This document shows, one piece after another, positions 12,697 through 21,146 of a stretch of DNA of 34,148 bases. Origin of the DNA: a virus. The stretch lies in IMG/VR virus record IMGVR_UViG_3300035670_000775, positions 1 through 34,148 of that record. One strand, written 5' to 3'. Within the stretch, counting starts at the first letter, position 1, and every line of letters starts with the position of its first letter. Below the pieces are notes generated by a model, which was given only the letters and a program-made list of their open reading frames with translations, ran no database searches and had not been told where the DNA came from. The position numbers and the translations under genes were made by a program.

Positions 12697-13148
12697 AACA
12701 AGCCTGCCTCTGCTTGTCTGCGTTTCACTAGACCCGGCAGTACTTCCCCCCCGCCACGCGTCCAGCGCATCAACTGCGTTTTCGCAGCCTCCCAATCTTG
12801 ATTGTCTACCTTTCTTCGCAAAGTGGATGCGCGATACCGCGCAACTCCAAGATTATACGAAAAATCTATCATAGCACCCAATATCTTTGGATGTGCAATG
12901 AGAAGCGGTGATGCGCGTAGTACGCCAACGGCGTAGTTGGTTCGCAGTTCCGATAACAGCCATTCTTCAGCCTGTGCTTTGCTGATCGGTGCGTCGTCCA
13001 TCGTGACTCGCGTACCGTCAGGCTTCCAAACTGTGCCGTAACCTATTGTGGGGTATCCGGCAGGGCAAATATACGGCTTACTGCGGAACCCCTCAAAATG
13101 CCTGCATAGTTCGGCGGCAATGCCGATAGCCTCATCTAGTGCGCTCAT
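12693..13148 (-). CDS. Endolysin, GH24 lysozyme (P22 gp19/T4 type)
   Basis: 151 residues from the ATG at 13148; a TTG five codons earlier is less likely. It cleaves the MurNAc-GlcNAc bond of peptidoglycan. Catalytic pattern E19-x8-C28-x5-T34 (in HFEGF and ICPAGYPTIGYGT); Cys replaces the more usual Asp, a known variant of this family. The closing LMRWTRGGGEVLPGLVKRR is the conserved GH24 end. No signal peptide or SAR segment is evident, so it should need the adjacent holin for export. It overlaps the holin gene by 17 bases. Confidence 0.92.
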   Translation of the reverse strand: MSALDEAIGIAAELCRHFEGFRSKPYICPAGYPTIGYGTVWKPDGTRVTMDDAPISKAQAEEWLLSELRTNYAVGVLRASPLLIAHPKILGAMIDFSYNLGVARYRASTLRRKVDNQDWEAAKTQLMRWTRGGGEVLPGLVKRRQAEAGLL

Positions 13149-13599
13149 AGACTCTGCCGACAAACCAGAACGACAGGATCATGTTAAGCACGGCCATGTC
13201 ATCAGCGCCCCACATCGTTGTTAGAACGGCTTTCCAGTCGCCGTTTTGTTCAAGCGCAATAAGAAACGCAGCAATTTTGACGGCAGCGTAAGCGATGACA
13301 AACAAGTAAGTGACAAACGGTCTAACGAGGGCTGATATAGCCGCCACCACCTTGCCAGCGGCTTTTGCGGTAACGCTCTGCTCTTTGAACGCCTCACCCA
13401 TTGCCTCCACTTCAGCCATCGTCATTTGGGCTTCGGTTTGGCGCATAGCGATTTCGCCCTTGACTTGGGCAAACCGCATCTCGGCGTCCAGCATGGCTAG
13501 TTCGTGTTTGCGCTCGTTCTTTTGGTCAAGGAACTTGAGCGCCTCGGGAGCCAATCGCAGCAACCCGCCAAACACACCGCCGAGTAGGGTTTCTATCAC
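13132..13599 (-). CDS. Holin, 3-TM GTA-type (PF11351-like)
   Basis: 155 residues. A hydrophobic N-terminus (about 1-16, LLGGVFGGLLRLAP), then a long charged helix (24-80, KNERKHELAMLDAEMRFAQ and following), then two membrane segments (about 95-116 and 134-150, ILSFWFVGRV). This layout is that of the holin-of-3TMs family used by gene transfer agents and many phages. It would form the inner-membrane lesion releasing the endolysin. It is directly upstream of the endolysin with overlapping genes. Confidence 0.85.
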   Translation of the reverse strand: MIETLLGGVFGGLLRLAPEALKFLDQKNERKHELAMLDAEMRFAQVKGEIAMRQTEAQMTMAEVEAMGEAFKEQSVTAKAAGKVVAAISALVRPFVTYLFVIAYAAVKIAAFLIALEQNGDWKAVLTTMWGADDMAVLNMILSFWFVGRVYERTR

Positions 13600-13790
13600 T
13601 TTTGCACAGCCTCAAGAAGTAACAACGCCATGCTGCCAAGCGCACCAAGCAGAATCAGGATGATTGCGCCGCCTACCTTCAACATAAGTTGTTCAAGGCG
13701 TTTAAGTCGGGCGTGGATAGCCTCATAACGTACTGCACAAACGTCAATGTGGCTTGTCACGGTGACTTCTAGTTCTTGGATCGTGGTCAT
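13596..13790 (-). CDS. 64-aa single-pass membrane protein of the lysis cassette
   Basis: A helical soluble N-terminus (HIDVCAVRYEAIHARLKRLE) followed by one strong membrane segment (about residues 39-59, GGAIILILLGALGSMALLLL). Located immediately before the holin with an ATGA overlap. It may be an antiholin, a second holin, or a spanin-like subunit; topology alone does not decide. No lipobox is present. Confidence 0.65.
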   Translation of the reverse strand: MTTIQELEVTVTSHIDVCAVRYEAIHARLKRLEQLMLKVGGAIILILLGALGSMALLLLEAVQK

Positions 13791-13945
13791 TGCTGTACTT
13801 CATCCGGCTTGGGAATTAACGGTTCTACCTGCGCCTTTAGTTTGAGCCACAACGGGTGTGCGCCCTGCGCGGTAGGCAGGCTGCCAAGGAGGTTGACGAT
13901 ACCTACCGCCTCCTCCAGCGTTACCTTTAGGTCAATCTCGTTCAC
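13787..13945 (-). CDS. 52-aa soluble protein, unknown
   Basis: A GTG at 13945 overlaps the upstream stop (GTGA) and its TGA overlaps the next ATG (ATGA). The product opens MNEIDLKVTLEEAVGIVNLL, continues GSLPTAQGAHPLWLKLKAQV and ends in a Pro-containing EPLIPKPDEVQQ. It is a helical hairpin-like peptide seen next to phage lysis genes. No enzymatic motif. The double coupling makes it a credible gene despite its size. Confidence 0.65.
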   Translation of the reverse strand: MNEIDLKVTLEEAVGIVNLLGSLPTAQGAHPLWLKLKAQVEPLIPKPDEVQQ

Positions 13946-14268
13946 GGCGTCACCCACGGGAGCGGCGGTGAAACGACGGGCGGGTTGATTTGGTTAGCAA
14001 TCTGCTGCTCCACAGCCGCTTCGGTTGCCGCCTTATCAACGCCATTCGCCCAGACCCAGCCGAGGACTTGATCCTGCGTCAGTTGGTCATACGGCGTGAA
14101 AGCCTCACCCTGCACCACGGCAAACGAGCAGGTGCTATAGACGCTGCCGCTGTAGTCGCCGTCTACGCCGTTGCATTGCCAATGACAACAAATCACGTAA
14201 TCCGCGCCTTCCGCTGTTTGCGGGAGACAATCCATCTGGGACACCGACCAATTTATTTCAGTAGCCAT
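13942..14268 (-). CDS. Conserved 108-aa phage protein (DUF7936-like)
   Basis: The start at 14268 overlaps the tail-fibre stop as TAATG. It contains MATEINWSVSQMDCLPQTAE, VICCHWQCNGVDGDYSGSVY, a core DQLTQDQVLGWVWANGVDKA and a Pro-rich end (INPPVVSPPLPW). This is a common family encoded just after phage tail fibres. Possibly a small virion or fibre-associated beta-sandwich with a helical tail; role unknown. The longer in-frame start at 14358 lies within the fibre gene and is not preferred. Confidence 0.75.
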   Translation of the reverse strand: MATEINWSVSQMDCLPQTAEGADYVICCHWQCNGVDGDYSGSVYSTCSFAVVQGEAFTPYDQLTQDQVLGWVWANGVDKAATEAAVEQQIANQINPPVVSPPLPWVTP

Positions 14269-17200
14269 TATTTGCTCTCCAGTTGTGCGACACGCGCACG
14301 CAGCGATTGAATTTCTTTCACCAGCATCGGGACAAGTTTGCTGTAATCCACCGACCACATCTTCTCGTCATCTTCAGGCTTGCTGACGGCTTGCGGTGCG
14401 ACTTCGTGCAACTCCTGCGCGATAAAACCATAGTCAACGTGGTTGCCCGTTTCTTTCCAATCAAACTGGCGAACTTGCAGCGCGTCCACTTTATTGCCAG
14501 CGTCAGCAGCGTCAGCAATGTTGTCTTTAAGGCGAGCATCTGAAGTGACGTTATAGGAGACTTGTCCTGCGCCACGGTTATACGAAATTGTGCCTCTTAA
14601 AACACCGCCATCTGTATAAAACTCTTCAAATAAATTGTCGCCAGAAGTTGCTGTGTTGTATGTGACATTTACTGGGTTAGCCGAGGTTGAGCAATTTGCC
14701 CACACCGCACCACCAGAACCGCCATCAATGGTTATGCGTTTGCTTTGATACGTCGTCGTCCCAACCAGCAAATCCCCCCCTGCCGTCAGCGTCATCGCGG
14801 GCGAAATGCCAAACGTCATGTACCCGTCATTGCGGATATATAACAAATCACTTGGCGTGGAGTTTCTTACCACCATAGCCACGGAGCCGCTGGTGGCTCC
14901 AGAGCCTTTCACATACAGCCTAGCGCCTGCGCTGTTCGCTGTATCGCCAACCAGCAAATTCCCACTCGCATCCAGCGTTAGCGCCTGCGTGAACGAGATG
15001 GCGTTGCCTGCGGTGCCGGAGGGGGCTGTGAACCACTGAAACGCGCCATCTAACTGCTTGGCATTTGTTGCGGCAGCGGTTCCAATGTAGCGAAAATCCG
15101 AACCGTCGTAATACCAATTTGAACCAAAATTAGTGTTGTTGGTATTTCCGCCAAGAGAAGAAACGGATGCGTTTCGCACTTGCAATCCAAGAACACTCCC
15201 CCACGCACTCGGCGTGACGCCCAGACCGAGGTTGCCGGAGGAGTCAATAGTAGCCGCAACAGCGCCGTTGGTTATAAATTGAACTCCATAAGCATTGCCG
15301 CTGCCAAAATAAGAATGATTATTTAATACACCAGATGCATTTGTTGACCCGGAGTTGTTAAACCCCATATAGGTATTTTGAACGCCACTCGTTGCAACAT
15401 TGACATAACTATCTGTGCCAGCGGCAGACAGCGACAAGATGTTTCCTGCAACGTGCAACTTCTGGGTAGGCGAACTCGTCCCGATGCCGAGGCCCGTGGT
15501 GTCAAGGCGCATCAATTCTGAGCCTTTATACCAAGTAAGAGCATCTGACCCAGACGGTATAAAGTTATACCAATCGGCAGTCGTTCCGCCTGTTCTAACA
15601 ATATTTAATCCAATGTTTCCAGTTCCGGTGTTTAATGCGCGTAAATCACTGCCAGCAATTACTTTGCCTGCTGTGTTAGAAAAATCAGTTCCGTTGTACG
15701 TCAGCGCAGATCCACTCGTCGCCACCTTGCTGCCGTCCAGATACAGCACGCCGTTGGCGGTGCCGCCGTTGAGCGTGAGGTTGCCCGAGAGCGTAGCCGT
15801 GCCTGCGTTAACCGAGGCGATGGACGCGCCCGTAACCGTCAGTCCCGTAATAACCGCCGTGCCGACATTAGCCGACGCTACGCTGGCACTCGTCGCGGTC
15901 AGGCTTGTCACCGTTCCTGTGGTGATAAGTGCTACAGCCGCATTAGCCGACGCTACAGAGGCGCTGGTTGCGGTGAGGTTAGTCAGCGTGCCGATCGTAA
16001 TAACGGCTGTACCAACGTTAGCGGAGGCAATAGACGCACTTGTAGCCGTCAGGTTGTTGATAACCGCCACGCCCGCGTTGATGGAGGCGATAGAGGCAGC
16101 CGTAAACTGAAGGTTGCCGATGTTGGCCGAGGCAATAGATGCGCCCGAGGCGTTTAGCGTTGTGACCGTGGCAGTCGTCAGCAACGCAACGCCTGCGTTC
16201 ATGCTGGCAACCGAGGCAGCCGTAGCCGTGAGGCTAGTAACCGATCCGGTCGTGATGGCTGCAACTGCCGCGTTCATAGAAGCGGCAGAAACCGTCGTAA
16301 CGTTGACTTTGCCCGTGGCGTCATCAATGACCATAGACGCGGTGCCGTCTTTAGCCTTGATGTTGGTGACTTCAAGGTTGGTCAGGTCAAGGGTCGTCGT
16401 ATTGACCGTGGTAATGGTCGCCGTCGTAAAGACCGCCGAGGCAGCCGAGACGGTCGTAAAGTTACCCACAGCGGGAGACGATCCACCGATAGTGGTGGCG
16501 TCAATCGTGCCGCCGTTGATGTCGGCGGTGGTTGCTACAACGCTGTTTAGCGTGACAACGCCTGTGGAGTCGGCAATAGAGCCTGCGGCAGTACCGTCTT
16601 TTGCCTTGAGGTTAGTCACTTCAAGGTTGGTACTGTCTACGGTCGTTGCGTTGACGGTCGTAATGTTGCCGGTCGTCGCGCCTACGGTCGTAAACGTACC
16701 CGCAGCAGCCGTGCCGCCGCCAATGGTCGTGCCGTCAATGGTTCCACCGTTGATGTCGGCAGTCGTAATCGTGCCGATGTCAGCCCACGTTCCCGTGACC
16801 GAGACGTTGTTGGTCAGCGTCCAACCGCTTGCTTGAAAGTTAACCGTATCTGCAGCCGCGTTGCCGACTTGCAGGTTGCCGTTAAGGGTCGTTGCACCGG
16901 CTACTGTCAGCGTGCCAGAGACGTTGAGGTTAGTGAAACTGTTGACCGGGCTGATTAGTTGGAAGCGCGTGCCGTCATACACAACAGCAACCATTTCGCC
17001 CGACACAATGTCACCGGCCACAAGGGCGGTCGTGCCATCGCGGGTGACGTTTTTAGCGCCGAGGGTGTCAATGTTGAGCGTGACTGCGCCCGTGTTCGTA
17101 GCCGGGGCGACAAAGTAGTACACAGCGCCCGTGACGTAGGCGACCAATGCAGGCGTCAGCGTACCCGTCAGCGTGTCCGTACCCGTTACCGTAACAAGAG

Positions 17201-17459
17201 CAGCGCCGTTGCTTTGAATCTGCGCGACCGTAGCCGCGTCCGAGGCAGCCGTGCCGGTAGCAAGGTTGGTAATCTTGAACCCGCCCATTGGGATGTTGGC
17301 GGTCGGCGTCGTCTGCCCGTCTTTGGTGATACAGGTAGACAAGCCGTTAGCAAGGTCAGACGTTAGCGCATTGAACGTCGTGGCCGAAATGACGGTGTTA
17401 GCGACGACGGGTTGCCCTGCCGAGTTGATGACGAACGTGCCGGAACCGTTAAAAGACAT
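14268..17459 (-). CDS. Tail fibre with solenoid shaft and S74 intramolecular chaperone
   Basis: 1063 residues. An N-terminal attachment part (1-233) includes AVTLNIDTLGAKNVTRDGTT and MVAVVYDGTRFQLI, typical of virion-anchoring domains. Residues 234-394 are two tandem modules beginning ADINGGTID; residues 395-549 are seven shorter repeats ending in SVAS or SIAS. A receptor-binding region (about 560-970) follows. The last 91 residues, from S973 in SDARLKDNI, are a peptidase S74 chaperone that trimerises the fibre and cuts itself off; S973 and K978 form the expected dyad. It should recognise the host surface. AGGAG lies nine bases before the ATG. Confidence 0.88.
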   Translation of the reverse strand: MSFNGSGTFVINSAGQPVVANTVISATTFNALTSDLANGLSTCITKDGQTTPTANIPMGGFKITNLATGTAASDAATVAQIQSNGAALVTVTGTDTLTGTLTPALVAYVTGAVYYFVAPATNTGAVTLNIDTLGAKNVTRDGTTALVAGDIVSGEMVAVVYDGTRFQLISPVNSFTNLNVSGTLTVAGATTLNGNLQVGNAAADTVNFQASGWTLTNNVSVTGTWADIGTITTADINGGTIDGTTIGGGTAAAGTFTTVGATTGNITTVNATTVDSTNLEVTNLKAKDGTAAGSIADSTGVVTLNSVVATTADINGGTIDATTIGGSSPAVGNFTTVSAASAVFTTATITTVNTTTLDLTNLEVTNIKAKDGTASMVIDDATGKVNVTTVSAASMNAAVAAITTGSVTSLTATAASVASMNAGVALLTTATVTTLNASGASIASANIGNLQFTAASIASINAGVAVINNLTATSASIASANVGTAVITIGTLTNLTATSASVASANAAVALITTGTVTSLTATSASVASANVGTAVITGLTVTGASIASVNAGTATLSGNLTLNGGTANGVLYLDGSKVATSGSALTYNGTDFSNTAGKVIAGSDLRALNTGTGNIGLNIVRTGGTTADWYNFIPSGSDALTWYKGSELMRLDTTGLGIGTSSPTQKLHVAGNILSLSAAGTDSYVNVATSGVQNTYMGFNNSGSTNASGVLNNHSYFGSGNAYGVQFITNGAVAATIDSSGNLGLGVTPSAWGSVLGLQVRNASVSSLGGNTNNTNFGSNWYYDGSDFRYIGTAAATNAKQLDGAFQWFTAPSGTAGNAISFTQALTLDASGNLLVGDTANSAGARLYVKGSGATSGSVAMVVRNSTPSDLLYIRNDGYMTFGISPAMTLTAGGDLLVGTTTYQSKRITIDGGSGGAVWANCSTSANPVNVTYNTATSGDNLFEEFYTDGGVLRGTISYNRGAGQVSYNVTSDARLKDNIADAADAGNKVDALQVRQFDWKETGNHVDYGFIAQELHEVAPQAVSKPEDDEKMWSVDYSKLVPMLVKEIQSLRARVAQLESK
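15813..16277 (-). repeat. Seven tandem repeats in the fibre shaft, lengths in multiples of five residues
   Basis: Residues 395-549 split at every SVAS/SIAS into units of 25, 25, 15, 20, 25, 25 and 20 residues, for example ANAAVALITTGTVTSLTATS followed by ASVAS. Every length is a multiple of five, with a hydrophobic residue recurring at the third place of most pentads. Confidence 0.8.
16278..16760 (-). repeat. Two tandem shaft modules in the tail fibre
   Basis: Residues 234-311 and 312-394 both start ADINGGTID and share TTIGG, FTTV, TNLEVTN and KAKDGTA landmarks. The second copy is longer by one pentad before LEVTN. Confidence 0.75.
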
Positions 17460-17465
17460 CTGTGC

Positions 17466-19460
17466 TTACTCCTGTGCTGTGATTGCGCCAATGCGGCCAG
17501 TTGATTGCCTGCCGAGCGCCTGCGCTAATCGTCGTCGCTCCATATATTTACGCATGTCGCGCAATTCATCCATTGCGGGTTCACCGCGCTGCAACAACAT
17601 TCTTGCTAATTGGTTACGCGATGCCTCTGGCATACGCAACCGCGAGAATTGTTGTGCGATTTCTTGCGCCATGCCAAGAGAATCGCCCTGCGCTGCGCGA
17701 GTGGCTTGCAAGCCCCGCGCAAGCGCGTTTTGATCGTCTGCGCCAGCCATAAGACTGTATGTTTGCGATCCTTGGCCCGCTTGCGATACGCGGCGCAATT
17801 CTTCTTGCTGCAAAACCGCTTTTTGAAACTTTTTAAAGTCGTTGCCAAACACAATTCGCAACCGGCTTTGCAAAGCGGGCGACTTGTATAGGCTTAACAA
17901 CTGCGTTTGACCGCTAGGCGTTCCTGCCTTGTCGCGGATAGCCTGTGCAGCGCCCAAACGGAACGCTTCTAATTGTGCAGGCTCTAATGAACCAACAATT
18001 TCGCCCAATTCTTCAACATCTTGATTGATAACGTCGCGGCCACGCTTCATTGCGTTTTCAAGCGCCGTTTCTCCTTCAAAAATTGAACGTGCTTGGCGGT
18101 AAATGCTTTGCCCTGACGCGTCTTTGGGTGACAAATTATCAAGTTTGCTGATCAAATCACGACGCAAATTGGTGTAAACGCGGCTTTTATTGGTTGGTTT
18201 GCCAAATTCGCCTTTTGCCGCTTCTTCTACGTCGTACAGCGTGCGTTTGAGGTTATCCAAAACATCAAACGGCACTCGGTCGCCCGGCTTAATGTTGCCC
18301 AAGTCCAATTTAACGGGCATACCACTAACCATTGCCAATTCTTCAGCCTCGGGAAACGCCTTACGCGCCCGAGAAATGATATTTGCCAATTCCGGGTCAA
18401 TATCAAAATCCACATTACGCAGTTGAGCGTAAAAAGGCTCCGATTTAGCCTTGGCTTGCTGTGAAAATTGTTGCGCAGTAGCCCTAAACGGAACGCCTTG
18501 TGCGTCTAATGCTTCTTCTGCCGCTCCAACAAGAGCAGGGCCGCGTCCCGCCTCAATGCGGCGAGATTCACGACGAGTCAACGTTTTGGCAGAACCCGGT
18601 TGATTGCGCAGCAAACCTAATTCACCCGCCGCAGATTCACCCGTCGCCGCAAGCGGGGCAGATGGCCCCAATTTACGCAGTCGCGCTTCCGCAATGGTTA
18701 CCGGATCAGCATCACCGCGCATAATGCGGGCTTCCATGTCGCGCTGAAGTAACTGCGCCAAACGTTCACGGGCTACAGACTTTTCAAATTTATCGCCAAC
18801 TTTAGGGATTTTTGGCCCGATGTGCCGACCCGCAATGCCAAGCCCTTTCATGCCAAGAGCCGTACCGCCGCCGTACATTGTGCCTTCAAGCGTGCCACGG
18901 GTTACATCTTCCCGAAACTGCGGCAAATCCTCGGCTTCACTTGCGCCAGCGGCAGACAATGCGCTTTGACCCACAACGGGAGCCATTGCGCGATAACCGC
19001 GGTACAGCAAATTGGCTCCGGCAGGAATTGCTGCCCCGCTTATCGTTAGGGGTAATGTAGACAACGCACCGGCAATTTCCGTTCCGGTTGCTGCCATTGG
19101 GTTTTCTTCAGCAAACTGCCGTTGGCCGCCACGCACAATGTCGCGCACGCTTGTGTAATCGGCGCGAGTAGGCGGCTGATCCGTACCGCCCATTGCGTAA
19201 GATTGACCCAACTGCCCAAAAGCAGCGCCGCCCGCCATTTCATCAAGCAAGTTAAACGTTGCGCCTTGTCCTGCGGTAATAGCCGCTTGCGCCGACGTTG
19301 GCATACCCGTTTGCGTGCGCGGCTTGGCTGCTTGCGCCGCCTCTGGAACTTGCCTTATAAGCGCGTCAATCAATTCCTCATCAGTAGCGTCGGCTGGCCC
19401 CTTTATTCGGTAAACCTTTCCATCTGGCGCTTTGACAGGAAATACTTTGGTTTCTGTCAT
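17466..19460 (-). CDS. Large ejection-type internal virion protein (664 aa)
   Basis: The N-terminus has KAPDGKVYRIKGPADATDEE and LIDALIRQV, a short motif common at the start of phage internal and ejected proteins. Residues about 55-200 are Gly/Ala-rich with hydrophobic patches (GTEIAGALSTLPLTISGAAI), followed by long charged helices to the end (ALQSRLRIVFGNDFKKFQKA). No lysozyme or transglycosylase motif. Position between the Gln-rich and fibre genes and an Ala/Gly membrane-active part suggest DNA-ejection function like P22 gp16/gp20, by analogy rather than clear homology. Confidence 0.6.
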   Translation of the reverse strand: MTETKVFPVKAPDGKVYRIKGPADATDEELIDALIRQVPEAAQAAKPRTQTGMPTSAQAAITAGQGATFNLLDEMAGGAAFGQLGQSYAMGGTDQPPTRADYTSVRDIVRGGQRQFAEENPMAATGTEIAGALSTLPLTISGAAIPAGANLLYRGYRAMAPVVGQSALSAAGASEAEDLPQFREDVTRGTLEGTMYGGGTALGMKGLGIAGRHIGPKIPKVGDKFEKSVARERLAQLLQRDMEARIMRGDADPVTIAEARLRKLGPSAPLAATGESAAGELGLLRNQPGSAKTLTRRESRRIEAGRGPALVGAAEEALDAQGVPFRATAQQFSQQAKAKSEPFYAQLRNVDFDIDPELANIISRARKAFPEAEELAMVSGMPVKLDLGNIKPGDRVPFDVLDNLKRTLYDVEEAAKGEFGKPTNKSRVYTNLRRDLISKLDNLSPKDASGQSIYRQARSIFEGETALENAMKRGRDVINQDVEELGEIVGSLEPAQLEAFRLGAAQAIRDKAGTPSGQTQLLSLYKSPALQSRLRIVFGNDFKKFQKAVLQQEELRRVSQAGQGSQTYSLMAGADDQNALARGLQATRAAQGDSLGMAQEIAQQFSRLRMPEASRNQLARMLLQRGEPAMDELRDMRKYMERRRLAQALGRQSTGRIGAITAQE

Positions 19461-19462
19461 TG

Positions 19463-20740
19463 TTATTCCGCCTGATCTCGTAACACTTGGAAATCTCGCG
19501 TTCCGTATGCGGCTGGAGCCACAATGTCAGGGAACATATTGGGGAGCCCCTTGAATTGCGGCAATTCCCGCGTGCGAGCGCGAACCTTGTTGCTGCGAGC
19601 GATGGCTGCACGACCAGACTTTTCGTTAAGCGTGGCAAGATATTCCAAGTTGCCTTGGCTCAACTCAATTTTACCGGCAGCGGCTTTTTCCAAGAATTCG
19701 CGGTCTTTATCAGTAAAGCCTTGGCCACCACCTAAACCGCTAGTGCGAACGTTAGCCAATGTTGTTTTGGCAAGTTCGGCAGCAAGGTTTTCAGTAATTG
19801 TTGCGCGGTCTTTCTTAACAAATCCGGCAGTTGAAAGGGCTTTTTCAAAGCCAAGCCGCGCTTCTGCGCCTGTTCCCGTAATGGGGTTTTGCGCCAACAA
19901 ATCACGCACTCGGTAAGACGATTCAATTTGCGAGATCGCAAGGTCGCCAGCCTCAAGAGCAGCCGCATCTTGTTTTGCCAACAATCCGGCAAATTCTTCG
20001 CCGTATTTGTTAGAAACCTTTTCACCCGGCAACACATTGGTAATGTTAGTGGACGGTCGTTTTGTTGCTTGAAATGCTTCAAACGATTTTGGTGTGCGAC
20101 CAGCCTTTGTTTCTTGCGATACATAGAACTCATAGTTCTGCATATCGTTAGTTCCCTCTGGCGCTTTTAACGGCTTTTCAAGTGCAAACGGATCGCGTGT
20201 TTCTTGATAACGCTTACGGCTTTCTGGTGACGCTTCCATGATGGCTTCAATGCCAACTTGCGGCTCACGGCCTAGCATCAGTTGGGCGTAGCGTTGCGCC
20301 ATTGGCGATCCAGTCGCCATTGCTTGCGTCAGTCGGTCTTGCCGCTGTTCATAGGTTGGCATAACCGTCTGCATCTGCGGAGGCGTGTATTTGCCGCCCA
20401 TTTGCATTGGGTCAGCAAACATATCTGGCCCCATAGTTTGCTGTTGCGGGCCAAGTTCGCGGCGCAGCGTCTCAAAGCCTTGTAAGTCAGCCTCGCGGGC
20501 TTTTTGTTCGGCTTCTTCAGCCTTTTCGCCAGCCTTTTTAGAGCCGTACGCTTTTAGCAGTTTACCGAGGGCAGCAGCGGGCGATGGCATCGCACGAAAC
20601 CCTTGGTAAGTGAACGGTTCGTCCTCTGCCGCTGCCTGTTCTTGCAGTAGTTCGGCGTAACGGCGCATTTGCTCTGCCTTACGGCGTTCCTGCTCGTAAG
20701 GTGACGGGGGCGTAAACGCTTGGTAAGTTTTAATTGCCAT
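19463..20740 (-). CDS. Internal/ejection-type virion protein (425 aa)
   Basis: The ATG at 20740 with GAGGGG six bases upstream is chosen over a TTG one codon earlier. A charged helical N-terminus (YEQERRKAEQMRRYAELLQE) includes KAYGSKKAGEKAEEAEQKA; the middle is Met/Gln/Pro-rich; residues 240-420 are helical with KTTLANVRTSGLGGGQGFTD. The last type of segment is often seen in phage proteins injected with DNA. No enzymatic motif. It is sandwiched between ejection-type and Pro/Gln-rich genes. Confidence 0.55.
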   Translation of the reverse strand: MAIKTYQAFTPPSPYEQERRKAEQMRRYAELLQEQAAAEDEPFTYQGFRAMPSPAAALGKLLKAYGSKKAGEKAEEAEQKAREADLQGFETLRRELGPQQQTMGPDMFADPMQMGGKYTPPQMQTVMPTYEQRQDRLTQAMATGSPMAQRYAQLMLGREPQVGIEAIMEASPESRKRYQETRDPFALEKPLKAPEGTNDMQNYEFYVSQETKAGRTPKSFEAFQATKRPSTNITNVLPGEKVSNKYGEEFAGLLAKQDAAALEAGDLAISQIESSYRVRDLLAQNPITGTGAEARLGFEKALSTAGFVKKDRATITENLAAELAKTTLANVRTSGLGGGQGFTDKDREFLEKAAAGKIELSQGNLEYLATLNEKSGRAAIARSNKVRARTRELPQFKGLPNMFPDIVAPAAYGTRDFQVLRDQAE

Positions 20741-21137
20741 CAAAGTCCCCTCGGTAGGCTCCTCCCTGCGGCGTCGTCATGCCGGGGGAGGACGGATAAC
20801 CGCGTGCGCCTGCACCCATTGGTTGCCGTGGGCGCATCATGCCGCCAATTTGCGGTGCGCCCTGCTGCGGCGGGGCCATTGCGCTCATGGCGGGGTTGCT
20901 GATCGGCCCTTGGTACTGCTGCGGGCCGGGAGGGCCGTTAAAGTTCATCGCTTGCGGCGGCATACCGGGAGCCGTGTTAGGCGTTGCGCCTGCATACGCT
21001 GACGACGAACGCATTGCTTGTTGCGGAAACGGGCTGTTAAGGCTGCTGTTGCGCTCTTGCATTGCCATAACACGCGCCAACTCTTGTGGGCGACGGTCGG
21101 GCTGCATGGGCATATTCATTGGGCGGCGTCCGTTCAT
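20730..21137 (-). CDS. Pro/Gln/Met/Gly-rich 135-aa protein
   Basis: Low-complexity: MNGRRPMNMPMQPDRRPQEL, then repeated PQQ, PPQ and GPP stretches and Gly/Arg-rich end. Only residues 12-35 (RRPQELARVMAMQERNSS) look foldable. It sits between the Gln-rich protein and the 425-aa virion protein; GAGG lies eight bases before the ATG. Probably a minor disordered virion component or assembly linker. No domain recognised. Confidence 0.55.
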   Translation of the reverse strand: MNGRRPMNMPMQPDRRPQELARVMAMQERNSSLNSPFPQQAMRSSSAYAGATPNTAPGMPPQAMNFNGPPGPQQYQGPISNPAMSAMAPPQQGAPQIGGMMRPRQPMGAGARGYPSSPGMTTPQGGAYRGDFDGN

Positions 21138-21146
21138 GTCATGTCC

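Noticed and set aside
15415-16836. Long rightward frames opposite the tail fibre, with Val/Ala/Thr-rich products.
   Set aside because: They mirror the repetitive Ala/Thr/Val codons of the fibre shaft on the other strand and have no independent support.
14268-17459. Possible diversity-generating retroelement target at the fibre.
   Set aside because: No reverse transcriptase gene and no template repeat were seen in the window.
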